From assembly GCF_900112265.1 (NCBI RefSeq), contig NZ_FOLO01000058.1:1-36342 (forward strand): a stretch of DNA of 36,342 bases. The letters are read 5' to 3'. The stretch comes from Pseudoalteromonas denitrificans DSM 6059. GTDB taxonomy: Bacteria > Pseudomonadota > Gammaproteobacteria > Enterobacterales > Alteromonadaceae. The position numbers were made by a program, and so were the translations under genes. Positions 26,118 to 35,320 of this stretch are shown piece by piece. How positions within the stretch are numbered: position 1 is the stretch's first letter; every line of letters starts with the position of its first letter. The notes under the pieces were generated by a model that was not told where the DNA came from, ran no database searches, and saw nothing but the letters and a program-made list of their open reading frames with translations.

Positions 26118-27236
26118 CTATTTTTGTAATAGCGAGTTAATAATTACTTCACATGCTTTACCATCACCGTACGGGTTATGGGCATAACTCATTTTTTGAT
26201 AGGCGTTTTTATCATTGATCAATTGAGAAACTGAAGACACAATAAGGTCTACGTCAGTACCGACAAGCTTAACTGTTCCAGCATCAACTGCTTCTGGACG
26301 TTCAGTTGTTTCCCGCATAACCAATACAGGCTTACCTAAGGAAGGAGCTTCTTCTTGTATTCCACCAGAGTCTGTAAGGATCAAATATGACTTATCCATT
26401 AAATAAACAAAAGGTAAATAATCTTGAGGTTCAATTAATTTTACATTTGAATGGTAAGCCAATAAACGGTTAACTGGTTCCTGCACATTTGGGTTTAAGT
26501 GAACAGGGTAAACAAAATTAAAATTTGGATATTTGTCTGCTAATTGAGATATTGATTCACATATACGTTCAAACCCACCACCAAAACTCTCTCTTCTATG
26601 CCCTGTAATCAAAACAAATGGTTTGTCGATAAGATCTGAAAAATGATTATTTAATGATTCATTTATTTCTTTTTGAGTTAAAACTTGATGTTTAACCTGC
26701 AATAAAGCATCAATCACCGTATTACCTGTCGTTACAATATCTGATTCGTTAACATGTTCACGTAATAGATTATTAACAGAGCTTTTTGTTGGAGCAAAAT
26801 GGCGATTTGCCAGTACTCCTGTAATTTTTCTATTAGCTTCTTCAGGCCAAGGGCTATATATATTTCCCGTACGTAAACCCGCCTCTATATGCCCTACTTT
26901 AATTTGTTTATAAAATGCAGCCAATGAAGTTGAGACCGTAGTAGTCGTATCTCCATGAACTAAAACCCAATCAGGTTGAAACTCACCTAAAACAGGACGT
27001 AAACCTAACAAGATTTTACTTGTTATGTCAGAAAGGTCTTGACCCTGCTTCATGATATTTAAGTCATAGTCAGGTTTAATTTTAAAAAGTTCTAATACTT
27101 GATCTAACATTTCTCGGTGCTGTGCAGTAACACAAACTCTAGAGTCAATACCGTTAGTTTTATCCAAAGCTAAAACTAACGGTGCCATTTTTATCGCTTC
27201 TGGACGGGTACCAAATACAGTAAGTACTTTAATCAA
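26118..27236 (-). CDS. wecB: UDP-N-acetylglucosamine 2-epimerase (non-hydrolysing)
   Basis: Converts UDP-GlcNAc to UDP-ManNAc. The 372-aa GT-B-fold enzyme starts MIKVLTVFGTRPEAIKMAPL. It has Asp96 (HGDTTTT), Glu118 (HIEAGLR), Glu132 (WPEEANR) and His213 (TGHRRESFGG), all matching the E. coli WecB catalytic positions. It starts at TTG with GAGG 9 bp upstream, 3 bp after the stop of the GT26 gene, so the two are tightly coupled. No UDP-ManNAc dehydrogenase (WecC) is in the window. Confidence 0.96.
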   Translation of the reverse strand: MIKVLTVFGTRPEAIKMAPLVLALDKTNGIDSRVCVTAQHREMLDQVLELFKIKPDYDLNIMKQGQDLSDITSKILLGLRPVLGEFQPDWVLVHGDTTTTVSTSLAAFYKQIKVGHIEAGLRTGNIYSPWPEEANRKITGVLANRHFAPTKSSVNNLLREHVNESDIVTTGNTVIDALLQVKHQVLTQKEINESLNNHFSDLIDKPFVLITGHRRESFGGGFERICESISQLADKYPNFNFVYPVHLNPNVQEPVNRLLAYHSNVKLIEPQDYLPFVYLMDKSYLILTDSGGIQEEAPSLGKPVLVMRETTERPEAVDAGTVKLVGTDVDLIVSSVSQLINDKNAYQKMSYAHNPYGDGKACEVIINSLLQK

Positions 27237-27239
27237 GTG

Positions 27240-27950
27240 TTAACCTCTAAATAACCAAATGAAATATTGAAAAATCTTTTTATATCGAGGCAATCTTTTT
27301 AAATCACCTAATAAACGGTAAAGCCATTCCAATTTTATTTTTTGAATAAACTTCGGAGCACGTTTTATTTCACCAGATAATACATCAAAAGCACCGCCAA
27401 CACCAATTACAATAGTATTTACTCCTTTTGACTTTAATAAATTAATGACAATATCTTGACGCGGCGCCCCCATTGCAACAGCGACAATTGATGGGGTTAA
27501 TTCTTTAATTTCTTGTACTAAGTTAGAAATAGAGCTTTCATCTAATGGAAAAAAACCATCTCTATAACCACAAACTTTGATGCCATCTTCAGATAGATTT
27601 ATTGCAGCCTTGCTTACAGTTTCGGCTTTAGCTCCCACTAAATAAACACCATTCTTACCAAGTTCTTTATCAAGCATTAAGGCTTCGAATAATTCAATAC
27701 CCGGCATACGTTCACTTGGGTAACCTTTCCATGATAGAGGAGCCGATACTCCAATTCCATCTGCAACAACTAAATTTGCAGAATGAAAAATATCACCATA
27801 CTCTTTATTTACTATTGCTTCATAAACAATTTCAGGGTTAGCCGTTATTATGTGATAAGCATTCTCATTATTATGCTGTTTTTTTATATGGCTAATAATA
27901 TGCGATATAGAACCAAATGGGGTAACATTAAAATGACTTAAATCTCTCAC
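27240..27950 (-). CDS. WecG/TagA/CpsF family glycosyltransferase (GT26)
   Basis: Membrane-associated transferase of 236 aa that adds ManNAc or ManNAcA to an undecaprenyl-diphosphate-linked GlcNAc. Family marks are TANPEIVY near 36, ADGIGVS with Asp64 as likely catalytic residue, GAKAET, VAMGAPRQD at 158-166, GVGGAFDVLSG and the C-terminal LEWLYRLLGDLKRLPRY. The GTG start is preceded by AGGA 10 bp upstream, and just above that lies an (A7C)x4 repeat. Pairing with wecB fits a ManNAc-based acceptor step. Without wecC it may use UDP-ManNAc directly, as TagA does; that is inference. Confidence 0.93.
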   Translation of the reverse strand: MRDLSHFNVTPFGSISHIISHIKKQHNNENAYHIITANPEIVYEAIVNKEYGDIFHSANLVVADGIGVSAPLSWKGYPSERMPGIELFEALMLDKELGKNGVYLVGAKAETVSKAAINLSEDGIKVCGYRDGFFPLDESSISNLVQEIKELTPSIVAVAMGAPRQDIVINLLKSKGVNTIVIGVGGAFDVLSGEIKRAPKFIQKIKLEWLYRLLGDLKRLPRYKKIFQYFIWLFRG

Positions 27951-27964
27951 TAACTAAACTTCCT

Positions 27965-27996
27965 AAAAAAACAAAAAAACAAAAAAACAAAAAAAC
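27965..27996. repeat. Octanucleotide repeat (AAAAAAAC)x4
   Basis: Four perfect tandem copies of A7C, read as (GTTTTTTT)x4 on the coding minus strand. The tract sits in the spacer between the GT4 gene (stop at 28032) and the GT26 gene (GTG at 27950), ending just before the ribosome site AGGA. Both the octamer period and the homopolymer runs invite slippage. Confidence 0.95.
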
Positions 27997-28031
27997 TATT
28001 AATACTATACGATTAAACTTTATCTAAAACC

Positions 28032-29117
28032 CTAAAATAGAGACTTCATATTTTTATACAAAGTTTCACTTACTTTTACAGACTTATATGAATTAGATGA
28101 ATCGATTGCATTTTCTACCAAAGAAGAATAGTTTTCTTCTGATATAGAAAAGCAATGCAATATTCTTTTATATAAATCTTCAGCTGAACCGTCTTTAAAA
28201 AGAAAACCATTTTTATTATCAAAAACAATATCTGTCAAAGGTTCAATTTCACTACAAACTACAGGTGTACCACACGCTAAAGATTCAGCAGCAACTAAAC
28301 CAAAGCTTTCTCGCCTTGTAGGAAATAAAAAGTAATCAAAACTTCTGTATTTTTCACCTAGCTTTGATTGTTCTAATGGGCCGTAATATGTCACGATTTT
28401 TTCAAGCTCAAATTCCTGCACCATAGAATCAAATGCCTGAGTTTGAGATCCAGCGCCGTAAACTGATAAGGTTAAGTTGTTTATTTCATTTAAATTACTT
28501 TCCTTTAAAATAGCCAGAGCTTCAAGCATTACTTCCCAACCTTTGCCTTCATCAACCCTAGATATATAACCAAAATGTATTTTTTTATTTTCTTTTTTAA
28601 GTTTAGGTTTAGGAAAAAAGATCGCTTCTTTAAAACCAGCAGATTCAGATATCACAACTTTATTTTCAGCTATTTTTGGGTGTAGCTCTAATAAGCTTCG
28701 CTTGAAATATGCTGAAGGGACAACAATTGCAGTAGCATGTTTCAAAATATAAGGTGATGGAAAGCCCATGATTTTATGAATTAACCGGGTACCCACCAAG
28801 TCATCTCCATGTATGTTTATTAAATATTTCACTTTTTTAAAAGGTAAAACAGGTAATAAACACAAAGTAGAATATGTTAAATAATGAATATAATAAAAAT
28901 CATATTTATTACTTATTGTAGCTTTTAATCCTCTGAAAAAGAAACTGATGTATGCAAATAATTTTTTAAATGCTCCCAGTCTTGCATCCATAACAATAGG
29001 TTGATCTAAGTTATACCCCATTTTTTTTAATTGCTCAAAACTTAAACCTACAAAGCTGCCAAAGGTAGGGTCTTCTTTAGAGGGAAATAAATTAGAAATA
29101 AAACATACTTTTTTCAT
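28032..29117 (-). CDS. Glycosyltransferase family 4
   Basis: Retaining GT-B glycosyltransferase of 361 aa for surface glycan assembly in the cytoplasm. The N-terminus (VCFISNLFPSKEDPTFGSF) is the acceptor lobe. The C-terminal lobe has GYISRVDEGKGWEVMLEAL and the EX7E motif with Glu270 and Glu278 in RRESFGLVAAESLACGTPVV. AGG precedes the ATG. It lies 13 bp after the GT2 gene. Sugar specificity cannot be predicted. Confidence 0.92.
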   Translation of the reverse strand: MKKVCFISNLFPSKEDPTFGSFVGLSFEQLKKMGYNLDQPIVMDARLGAFKKLFAYISFFFRGLKATISNKYDFYYIHYLTYSTLCLLPVLPFKKVKYLINIHGDDLVGTRLIHKIMGFPSPYILKHATAIVVPSAYFKRSLLELHPKIAENKVVISESAGFKEAIFFPKPKLKKENKKIHFGYISRVDEGKGWEVMLEALAILKESNLNEINNLTLSVYGAGSQTQAFDSMVQEFELEKIVTYYGPLEQSKLGEKYRSFDYFLFPTRRESFGLVAAESLACGTPVVCSEIEPLTDIVFDNKNGFLFKDGSAEDLYKRILHCFSISEENYSSLVENAIDSSNSYKSVKVSETLYKNMKSLF

Positions 29118-29130
29118 GTGAAACCTATTT

Positions 29131-30000
29131 TTAACGCAAACGCTCTAAACGTCTCTTGGCAAGTTGAGGAAAATAAAATGCAATAAAATAACGAATGACT
29201 TGATCTTTTATTGACCAACTAAATAATTTATAAAAATCAAAGAGGTTGAGTTTTTTCTCTGAATTATAATGTTTTAAAAAAGCAAAACACTTGCTATTTT
29301 GAGGAGACATCAGAGTATGATACTTTTTATAAAATTGCTCTAATCCTGCTAGCCTTTTATTAATATTACCCGTAATTCTAGGTTTATTATAGCTAGTATG
29401 GACTATATAAGATGGTGTTGGTACACGTAAAGCCACTCCATATTTTATAATTAAGCGTCTCCATACATCCCAATCTTGACATGATATCATATCCTCATCA
29501 AACAAGCCGATGTCTATCATGCGTTGTTTACTAACAAGTTCTTGATTTGATGCTTGGTTAAAATTAAGTTGATCGTGTAAACTAATTTCTAAGTCATGAT
29601 CTATTTTTTCTTTTCTATAAACACCACAATCCCAGTAAAAACAAGCGCATACAAAAGCATGCTTTTCATCATAGGCACTTACTAGTTGCTCAATTCTACC
29701 TTCAAAAAATTCATCATCGTCATCAAAACCCGTTACTAACTCTCCATTTGAATTATTTATGGCATAGTTTCTAGCAGCCCACGCACCTTTATTACTATCA
29801 AATCTATGATAAATTATATTTATGTGATTTTTGATATAACTTTCAACTACTTCAGCAGCGCCATCTCTGGAGCCATTATCAACAATAAACAAATCTATTG
29901 ATTTATAATTCTGATTAAGCACTGATTTTAGTGATCTTTCTAGCATCTCTTTACGATTGTAGGTAGGGATCCAAACCGTCACTAAGAGAAAGTTACGCAT
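29131..30000 (-). CDS. Glycosyltransferase family 2
   Basis: Inverting GT-A glycosyltransferase of 289 aa. It has the nucleotide-binding VWIPTYNRKEMLERSLKSVL start, VDNGSRDG, SNKGAWAARNYA, the DxD-type TGFDDDDEFFEGR near residue 95 and a CQDWDVWRRL acceptor-side segment. Its ATG lies inside the end of the polymerase gene (8-bp overlap). Sugar specificity unknown. Confidence 0.93.
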   Translation of the reverse strand: MRNFLLVTVWIPTYNRKEMLERSLKSVLNQNYKSIDLFIVDNGSRDGAAEVVESYIKNHINIIYHRFDSNKGAWAARNYAINNSNGELVTGFDDDDEFFEGRIEQLVSAYDEKHAFVCACFYWDCGVYRKEKIDHDLEISLHDQLNFNQASNQELVSKQRMIDIGLFDEDMISCQDWDVWRRLIIKYGVALRVPTPSYIVHTSYNKPRITGNINKRLAGLEQFYKKYHTLMSPQNSKCFAFLKHYNSEKKLNLFDFYKLFSWSIKDQVIRYFIAFYFPQLAKRRLERLR

Positions 30001-31285
30001 TCATTTCTTCACTCTTTTTATAGTCAATCAATAGCACTCCATTTAATAAACCTAAACTAATACCTAAAGTACCAGACATCCAAACATGCCCACTAATTTG
30101 CGATAAAAATAGTAATAATAAATTGACTAATAAAACACAGGGAGCAATTACACTTTTAGAATGTAATAAATATTTGGCTGATTGCTTTATAAAATAAAAA
30201 TTTATACTTAGACAGGTTAGCAGACCAAAAAATCCAAACCAAACTAAAGAATCGATCGCATCTACCTCTGCTGAGTATTTTCGTGGTAAGTGCTCTGCAA
30301 CACCGCCGCTCCCTTGGCCAAAGACTTGTTGAAAAAGAGTACTTTGATATATATATATATCAATTAAGTCTTTCGAATAAATATCACGCCCTGACCATAA
30401 AACACCAACAATTCCTTTTTCTGAAAAGACCCACATAACTCTGTCATATAAGCCAATAGCTTCTAAGAAATCAATGATAAAAACTATCAAAGTAATTATT
30501 ATAATTACAGCGGGTAAAAATAATTTTAATTTCAACCAAGTTAATCGAAAAAAAAGTTCTCTTTCATTAAATATAGGAATTAAAAACACCAATAAAAAAG
30601 CTGATAACATGGCTGTTTTGGTTGCAACTAAAATACCACATAACAAAGTTAATACAGCCATAGGGATATAAAACTTTTTATAATTATTCCAAATTACATG
30701 TAAAACAAACCCAAACAAAACAATAAAAGTGGGACCTAACTCATTTGCAGCATAAATAAAACCATTGGATCCAACACCTTCGTCATCTGAAAGAGCATAC
30801 GATGAACGACCAAAACCTAAAGCACCAAGTCCCAGGTTAAAAAGTAAAAATGAAAAATTGGTCCATAAGGCAAATCGAGTCCATCTTTCAGTAAAACGAG
30901 GCGCTACTTTATAGATTGAAGCTAAATATATGAACACTGTAAGCGGCATTAGTATTTTAATAATATAACCAATATCCGTAGCAAAAAATGAAATTTGAGA
31001 GGCTCTAAAAAATTCAATTGACGGTGTTACAAACAACAAAGTAATAACAAAGAATAATGTTACAAAAAGACTTAATTGATACAAGGCTATCATTAGTAAC
31101 ATAATTAAAAAAAGAGGCATTTTATAAAGTAATGATAACTTTAAGTCCACTCCCATTTGAATTACAAAGAAGCCAGAGATAATATCAATTAATAGATAAC
31201 CACAGAGCATCCACATAATAATATGATGAATGACATTTATTTTTGATATTCGACTAACATTGAGCGGCTTACTACAATTAAGCAT
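29993..31285 (-). CDS. Wzy-like polysaccharide repeat-unit polymerase
   Basis: A 430-aa polytopic membrane protein with about eleven hydrophobic segments and one larger loop at about 295-350 (GQGSGGVAEHLPRKYSAEVDAIDSL). Sequence conservation of Wzy proteins is low, so the call rests on size, topology, and position among glycosyltransferase and acetyltransferase genes. An O-antigen ligase-type protein is the alternative. It overlaps the genes on both sides (TAATG with the acetyltransferase, 8 bp with the GT2 gene). Confidence 0.75.
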   Translation of the reverse strand: MLNCSKPLNVSRISKINVIHHIIMWMLCGYLLIDIISGFFVIQMGVDLKLSLLYKMPLFLIMLLMIALYQLSLFVTLFFVITLLFVTPSIEFFRASQISFFATDIGYIIKILMPLTVFIYLASIYKVAPRFTERWTRFALWTNFSFLLFNLGLGALGFGRSSYALSDDEGVGSNGFIYAANELGPTFIVLFGFVLHVIWNNYKKFYIPMAVLTLLCGILVATKTAMLSAFLLVFLIPIFNERELFFRLTWLKLKLFLPAVIIIITLIVFIIDFLEAIGLYDRVMWVFSEKGIVGVLWSGRDIYSKDLIDIYIYQSTLFQQVFGQGSGGVAEHLPRKYSAEVDAIDSLVWFGFFGLLTCLSINFYFIKQSAKYLLHSKSVIAPCVLLVNLLLLFLSQISGHVWMSGTLGISLGLLNGVLLIDYKKSEEMNA

Positions 31286-31836
31286 TAAAATCGCTCCGGA
31301 TACTTTTTATATATCTCATAATAATTGGTTTTATAAGACTCAATATCTTTTAACACTTTTGCAGGATTACCTGCTGCAACAGAATTATCTGGAATGTCTT
31401 TTGTAACAATACTACCTGCACCAATGACCACATTAGACCCGACATTGACACCTGGTAAAATAATGCTTCCCCAACCTATAAAAACGTTATTGCCAATTGT
31501 AATTGGGTTGCGATATGAAGAACGGGAACCTGGTAAATAAGAAGGTTTATAGTTAACTAATTCAGGTAAGAAAAGCGTGGGAGATGCATCATGCGCAAGA
31601 AGAGTAACCCCGGTAATTGTGCAGTTACTTCCAATATGAAACTTATCCCCTTTGCTTGAACCTGATAATTTGCATTCAATTAATAATGTGTTTTCACCAA
31701 TTTCAGCACCTTGGGCACGATATTTTGCCAAATTCAAATCCGAATGATACTTTGCTATGGTATTTTTAAAGCAGCGATTTATAGTCAACATTTGTAAAAT
31801 TCGTAGAGTATAATATTTAATTTTTAGTGCGAGCAT
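31285..31836 (-). CDS. Hexapeptide-repeat (LbH) acetyltransferase
   Basis: A 183-aa trimeric left-handed beta-helix acyltransferase of the WbbJ/maltose-acetyltransferase type. Imperfect [LIV]-G-x4 hexapeptide turns run from about 45 to 160 (EIGENTLL, HIGSNCTITG, TIGNNVFIGWGSIILPGVNVG, VVIGAGSIV). The catalytic His lies in TLLAHDASP, and the tail KDIPDNSVAAGNPAKVLK is typical. It probably O-acetylates a sugar of the repeat unit. Start and stop overlap both neighbours by one base, as TAATG. Confidence 0.93.
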   Translation of the reverse strand: MLALKIKYYTLRILQMLTINRCFKNTIAKYHSDLNLAKYRAQGAEIGENTLLIECKLSGSSKGDKFHIGSNCTITGVTLLAHDASPTLFLPELVNYKPSYLPGSRSSYRNPITIGNNVFIGWGSIILPGVNVGSNVVIGAGSIVTKDIPDNSVAAGNPAKVLKDIESYKTNYYEIYKKYPERF

Positions 31837-33083
31837 TAGCGACTCTCAACTTTAAATGTAGAATTTGAGGTTTCAGCTATCAAATCATTTGCTAATGCCG
31901 CCCAACTAAAGCGAATTTCGGCTTGTTTTCGATTAAACTCACTTATTTTTTTGTATTCATCATCAGACAATTGAGATGCTTTTTTAAATTCATGACTAAA
32001 TGCATGAACGCTATGTTCATGAGAAAAGAAATTATGTTCAGTATCAATAATTTCATTACTTGCAGTCACAACATTTGATGTACTAGGTGCTGCAACGATA
32101 GGTAGACCAGTTGCTAACGCCTCTAATATCGTTTGTCCTAACGGTTCATAAATTGACGACATTACAAATGTATCAGCTACTTTATAATACTGTTCGGGGC
32201 ACTGTTGACGGCCTATTAACTTGACTTGTTTTTGACATTTAAGTTTAATAATTAAAGATTCAAAATAATCAGTTAAAGGCCCATCTCCGAGCAACCAAAG
32301 CTCCAAATTGCTATTATTCGCATCAACTATTGCACGTATCGCGGTTTCAAAACCTTTTGCCTTCACATGTCGACCAATACATAAAAACACATGCCGCTCA
32401 GTATCATGACCTAAAGATTTACGTGCAATCAGTTTTTCAGTTCTACTTAGAGGATAAAAACGACTAAGCGATACACCTGGTTTAGTTACTTTTATATCTT
32501 GGCGATTAGTTAATTCACTGACCTGTGATAACATATTTTGACTAAAAACAAATAGTTTATTTGCTTGTTTTAAAGCCAGATTTTGAAGCTTCACATGAAA
32601 GCTAAATGATAATTTAGCTCTTAATTTAGAAAAACCGCTTAATCCTTGCGCCATGCTAGCTTGCGTTTCATTTTTAACGACACCAGGAATTAGGTAGGCT
32701 ATGTTGTTACAGCCAGCAAGCTTAAGTAACACTAAATTAAAATGATATCGACATACAACAACACTAGGTTTATATTTATTTAAAAGTTTTTTATAAAGAT
32801 TGAATGCATTGCGTACTTGTTTAATAAAACCTAAAACACCTTGCCCTGAACATGCTCTATAGCGATATACTTCTACACCATTTTCTATTTCATAATCAGG
32901 TAAATCTGTATTCAAATTATTGATATCACTCGTTACGATAATAACTTTATATCCCAGAGCTTTGTATTCTTGAGCTAAATGATAAAGTGAATTTTCAATA
33001 CCACCGATACTAGGACGATACATATTGCTTGTAATCAATGCATATTGATTCGATTCAGAAATGTTGACTAATGAAGGATTCAA
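31836..33083 (-). CDS. Glycosyltransferase family 4
   Basis: GT-B glycosyltransferase of 415 aa, first gene of the polysaccharide operon. NMYRPSIGGIENSLYHLA marks the N-terminal lobe and CIGRHVKAKGFETAIRA the C-terminal lobe. The EX7E motif is Glu313/Glu321 in YEPLGQTILEALATGLP. It is read from TTG with AGGA 9 bp upstream; the first ATG would remove 20 residues ahead of the conserved lobe, so TTG is preferred with some doubt. Sugar specificity unknown. Confidence 0.92.
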   Translation of the reverse strand: MNPSLVNISESNQYALITSNMYRPSIGGIENSLYHLAQEYKALGYKVIIVTSDINNLNTDLPDYEIENGVEVYRYRACSGQGVLGFIKQVRNAFNLYKKLLNKYKPSVVVCRYHFNLVLLKLAGCNNIAYLIPGVVKNETQASMAQGLSGFSKLRAKLSFSFHVKLQNLALKQANKLFVFSQNMLSQVSELTNRQDIKVTKPGVSLSRFYPLSRTEKLIARKSLGHDTERHVFLCIGRHVKAKGFETAIRAIVDANNSNLELWLLGDGPLTDYFESLIIKLKCQKQVKLIGRQQCPEQYYKVADTFVMSSIYEPLGQTILEALATGLPIVAAPSTSNVVTASNEIIDTEHNFFSHEHSVHAFSHEFKKASQLSDDEYKKISEFNRKQAEIRFSWAALANDLIAETSNSTFKVESR

Positions 33084-33207
33084 GTTTAGTGTTCCTATAA
33101 AACAGAGATATACATATATTTACCAAAGCTTAATTAAATAATTTAAGATCTAATAATTTAAAACTTCTTTCACACATTTCTATATAAAAAAATGCAAACA
33201 GCGGACG

Positions 33208-33216
33208 ATTATAACA
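33208..33216 (-). promoter_or_regulatory. Candidate promoter of the polysaccharide operon
   Basis: An extended -10 element, TGTTATAAT, on the minus strand, about 125 bp upstream of the first GT4 gene. No good -35 is present, which is tolerated with an extended -10. The leader of about 120 nt contains no RfaH ops/JUMPStart sequence that I can see. Confidence 0.5.
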
Positions 33217-33252
33217 ATCAAATTTTAATATTGATATTATTACAGCAGTCAT

Positions 33253-33281
33253 TTGTGATTTATTAAAGGATCAAGTAGAAT
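33253..33281 (+). promoter_or_regulatory. Candidate rfbBA promoter
   Basis: -35 TTGTGA (33253-33258), 17-bp spacer, -10 TAGAAT (33276-33281) on the plus strand, 77 bp before the rfbB ATG. The leader holds a 6-bp hairpin, GTAAAC (33324-33329) with GTTTAC (33334-33339), just ahead of the ribosome site AAGGA. Confidence 0.5.
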
Positions 33282-33358
33282 TCGATGCTTAAATTGCTTG
33301 TTTTTAGCCCTAAAGTTCATCTCGTAAACATTCGTTTACTCACAAGGAATAAATCTGA

Positions 33359-34426
33359 ATGAAAATTATTGTTACTGGTGGAGCTGGTTTTATTGGTTCC
33401 GCAGTTATCAGACATTTGTTGGATACAACCCAAGATACTGTTTTAAATATTGATAAATTAACTTATGCTGGAAATTTAAGTTCACTCGCTGAGCATCAAG
33501 AAAATGAGCGATATATATTTAAACAGTTAGACATTTGCTCAAAAGATTTATTAACTGAAACAATCAAAGATTTTAAGCCTGATGCTATAATGCATCTAGC
33601 TGCAGAAAGTCATGTTGATCGTTCAATCGATGGCCCAGCTGCTTTTATAGAAACTAATATTATTGGTACTTATAATTTACTTGAAGCAAGTAAAGAATAC
33701 TGGTTATCTCTCCCAGAAGATCAAAAAGTGTCTTTTCGATTCCATCATATTTCTACTGATGAAGTTTATGGTGATTTAGAAGGACCTGAAGATCTTTTTA
33801 CTGAAGAAACAAGTTACAAACCAAGTAGTCCCTATTCAGCATCAAAAGCATCTTCAGATCACTTAGTAAGAGCTTGGCAACGGACATACGGACTACCCAC
33901 TTTAATTACTAATTGTTCTAATAATTATGGACCAAATCATTTCCCTGAGAAATTAATTCCTTTAGTGATAATCAACGCCTTAAATGGCAACCCCCTCCCT
34001 GTATATGGGGAAGGACTTCAGATTCGAGATTGGTTATACGTAGAAGATCATGCTAATGCGCTAGTGACGGTTCTGAAAAATGGAGACGTTGCCCAAACTT
34101 ATAATATTGGTGGTCACAATGAGAAAGCTAATATAGAAGTTGTTGAAAGTATTTGTGACATATTAAATGAAATTATTTCTGAAAAACCTGACGGTATAAC
34201 AGATTTCAAATCATTAATTACATTTGTTGCTGATCGACCAGGGCACGATATCAGATATGCTATTGATGCTTCGAAGATACAGAAAGAGTTGAACTGGATT
34301 CCTAATGAAACATTTGAAACAGGGTTAAGAAAAACAATTAACTGGTTTTTAAATAACAAACAATGGTGGCAACCAATTTTAGATGGTAGCTATCAGACGC
34401 AACGCTTAGGATTAAAGGGTAAATAA
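33359..34426 (+). CDS. rfbB: dTDP-glucose 4,6-dehydratase
   Basis: Converts dTDP-glucose to dTDP-4-keto-6-deoxyglucose with bound NAD+. The 355-aa extended short-chain dehydrogenase has GGAGFIGS at 7-14, the Thr133-Asp134-Glu135 triad in ISTDEVYGD, and Tyr159/Lys163 in PYSASKASSDH. AAGGA precedes the ATG. It is divergent from the main polysaccharide operon and followed one base later by rfbA. Confidence 0.97.
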   Translation: MKIIVTGGAGFIGSAVIRHLLDTTQDTVLNIDKLTYAGNLSSLAEHQENERYIFKQLDICSKDLLTETIKDFKPDAIMHLAAESHVDRSIDGPAAFIETNIIGTYNLLEASKEYWLSLPEDQKVSFRFHHISTDEVYGDLEGPEDLFTEETSYKPSSPYSASKASSDHLVRAWQRTYGLPTLITNCSNNYGPNHFPEKLIPLVIINALNGNPLPVYGEGLQIRDWLYVEDHANALVTVLKNGDVAQTYNIGGHNEKANIEVVESICDILNEIISEKPDGITDFKSLITFVADRPGHDIRYAIDASKIQKELNWIPNETFETGLRKTINWFLNNKQWWQPILDGSYQTQRLGLKGK

Positions 34427-34427
34427 C

Positions 34428-35309
34428 ATGAAAGGAATTGTATTAGCTGGAGGATCAGGCACCCGCCTTTACCCAATAACAAAAGGCGTATCAAAACAAT
34501 TACTACCAGTCTATGATAAACCCATGATTTATTATCCGCTATCAGTATTAATGTTGGCGGGTATAAAAGATATATTAATCATTTCAACACCTGAGGATAT
34601 GGATGGCTATAAACGCTTATTATCGGATGGAAAAGAATTAGGAATCAATATCTCTTATGCTGTGCAACCGAATCCAGATGGCTTAGCTCAAGCATTTATT
34701 ATTGGTGATGAGTTTATTGGTGATGATAGTGTTTGTTTAGTGCTTGGAGATAATATTTTCTATGGCCAAGGTTTTGTTGAAAAACTCAAGTCAGCCGCAA
34801 ATAAACCCAGCGGAGCTTCGGTATTTGGATATCAAGTAAAAGATCCTGAACGTTTTGGCGTGGTAGATTTCGATGATGATTACACCGCTTTATCCATAGA
34901 AGAAAAACCTGTTAAGCCTAAATCAAACTGGGCGGTTACTGGATTATATTTTTATGATAATTCAGTAGTTAATATAGCAAAACAAGTCAAACCTTCGTCT
35001 AGAGGTGAGTTGGAAATAACCACTATAAATCAAATGTATTTAGATCAAGGTAATTTAAATGTACAGTTATTAGGTCGAGGCTTTGCTTGGTTAGATACGG
35101 GTACGCATGATTCTTTACTTGAAGCTGGTCATTTTGTTCAAACAATAGAACATAGGCAAGGGCTCAAAGTTGCTTGCTTAGAAGAGATTGCATTTCGAAA
35201 TGGCTGGATATCTAAAGAAACTTTACAATCTATTGCAAAGCCTCTTTTAAAATCAGGGTATGGAAAATACTTAATGAAAATATCAAATGAAAGAAAATTC
35301 AACCTTTAA
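34428..35309 (+). CDS. rfbA: Glucose-1-phosphate thymidylyltransferase
   Basis: Makes dTDP-glucose from dTTP and glucose 1-phosphate, the substrate of RfbB. The 293-aa nucleotidyltransferase opens MKGIVLAGGSGTRLYPITKG (nucleotide-binding loop), with QLLPVYDKPMIYYPLS, VLGDNIFYGQGF and WLDTGTHDSLLEAG typical of RmlA. It is the second and last gene before a terminator. The rhamnose genes rfbC and rfbD that often follow are absent here. Confidence 0.97.
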   Translation: MKGIVLAGGSGTRLYPITKGVSKQLLPVYDKPMIYYPLSVLMLAGIKDILIISTPEDMDGYKRLLSDGKELGINISYAVQPNPDGLAQAFIIGDEFIGDDSVCLVLGDNIFYGQGFVEKLKSAANKPSGASVFGYQVKDPERFGVVDFDDDYTALSIEEKPVKPKSNWAVTGLYFYDNSVVNIAKQVKPSSRGELEITTINQMYLDQGNLNVQLLGRGFAWLDTGTHDSLLEAGHFVQTIEHRQGLKVACLEEIAFRNGWISKETLQSIAKPLLKSGYGKYLMKISNERKFNL

Positions 35310-35320
35310 CTCTCACTTTG

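Noticed and set aside
33084..33358. RfaH ops/JUMPStart element upstream of the polysaccharide operon
   Set aside because: No GGCGGTAG-type sequence is present in either orientation in the divergent spacer.
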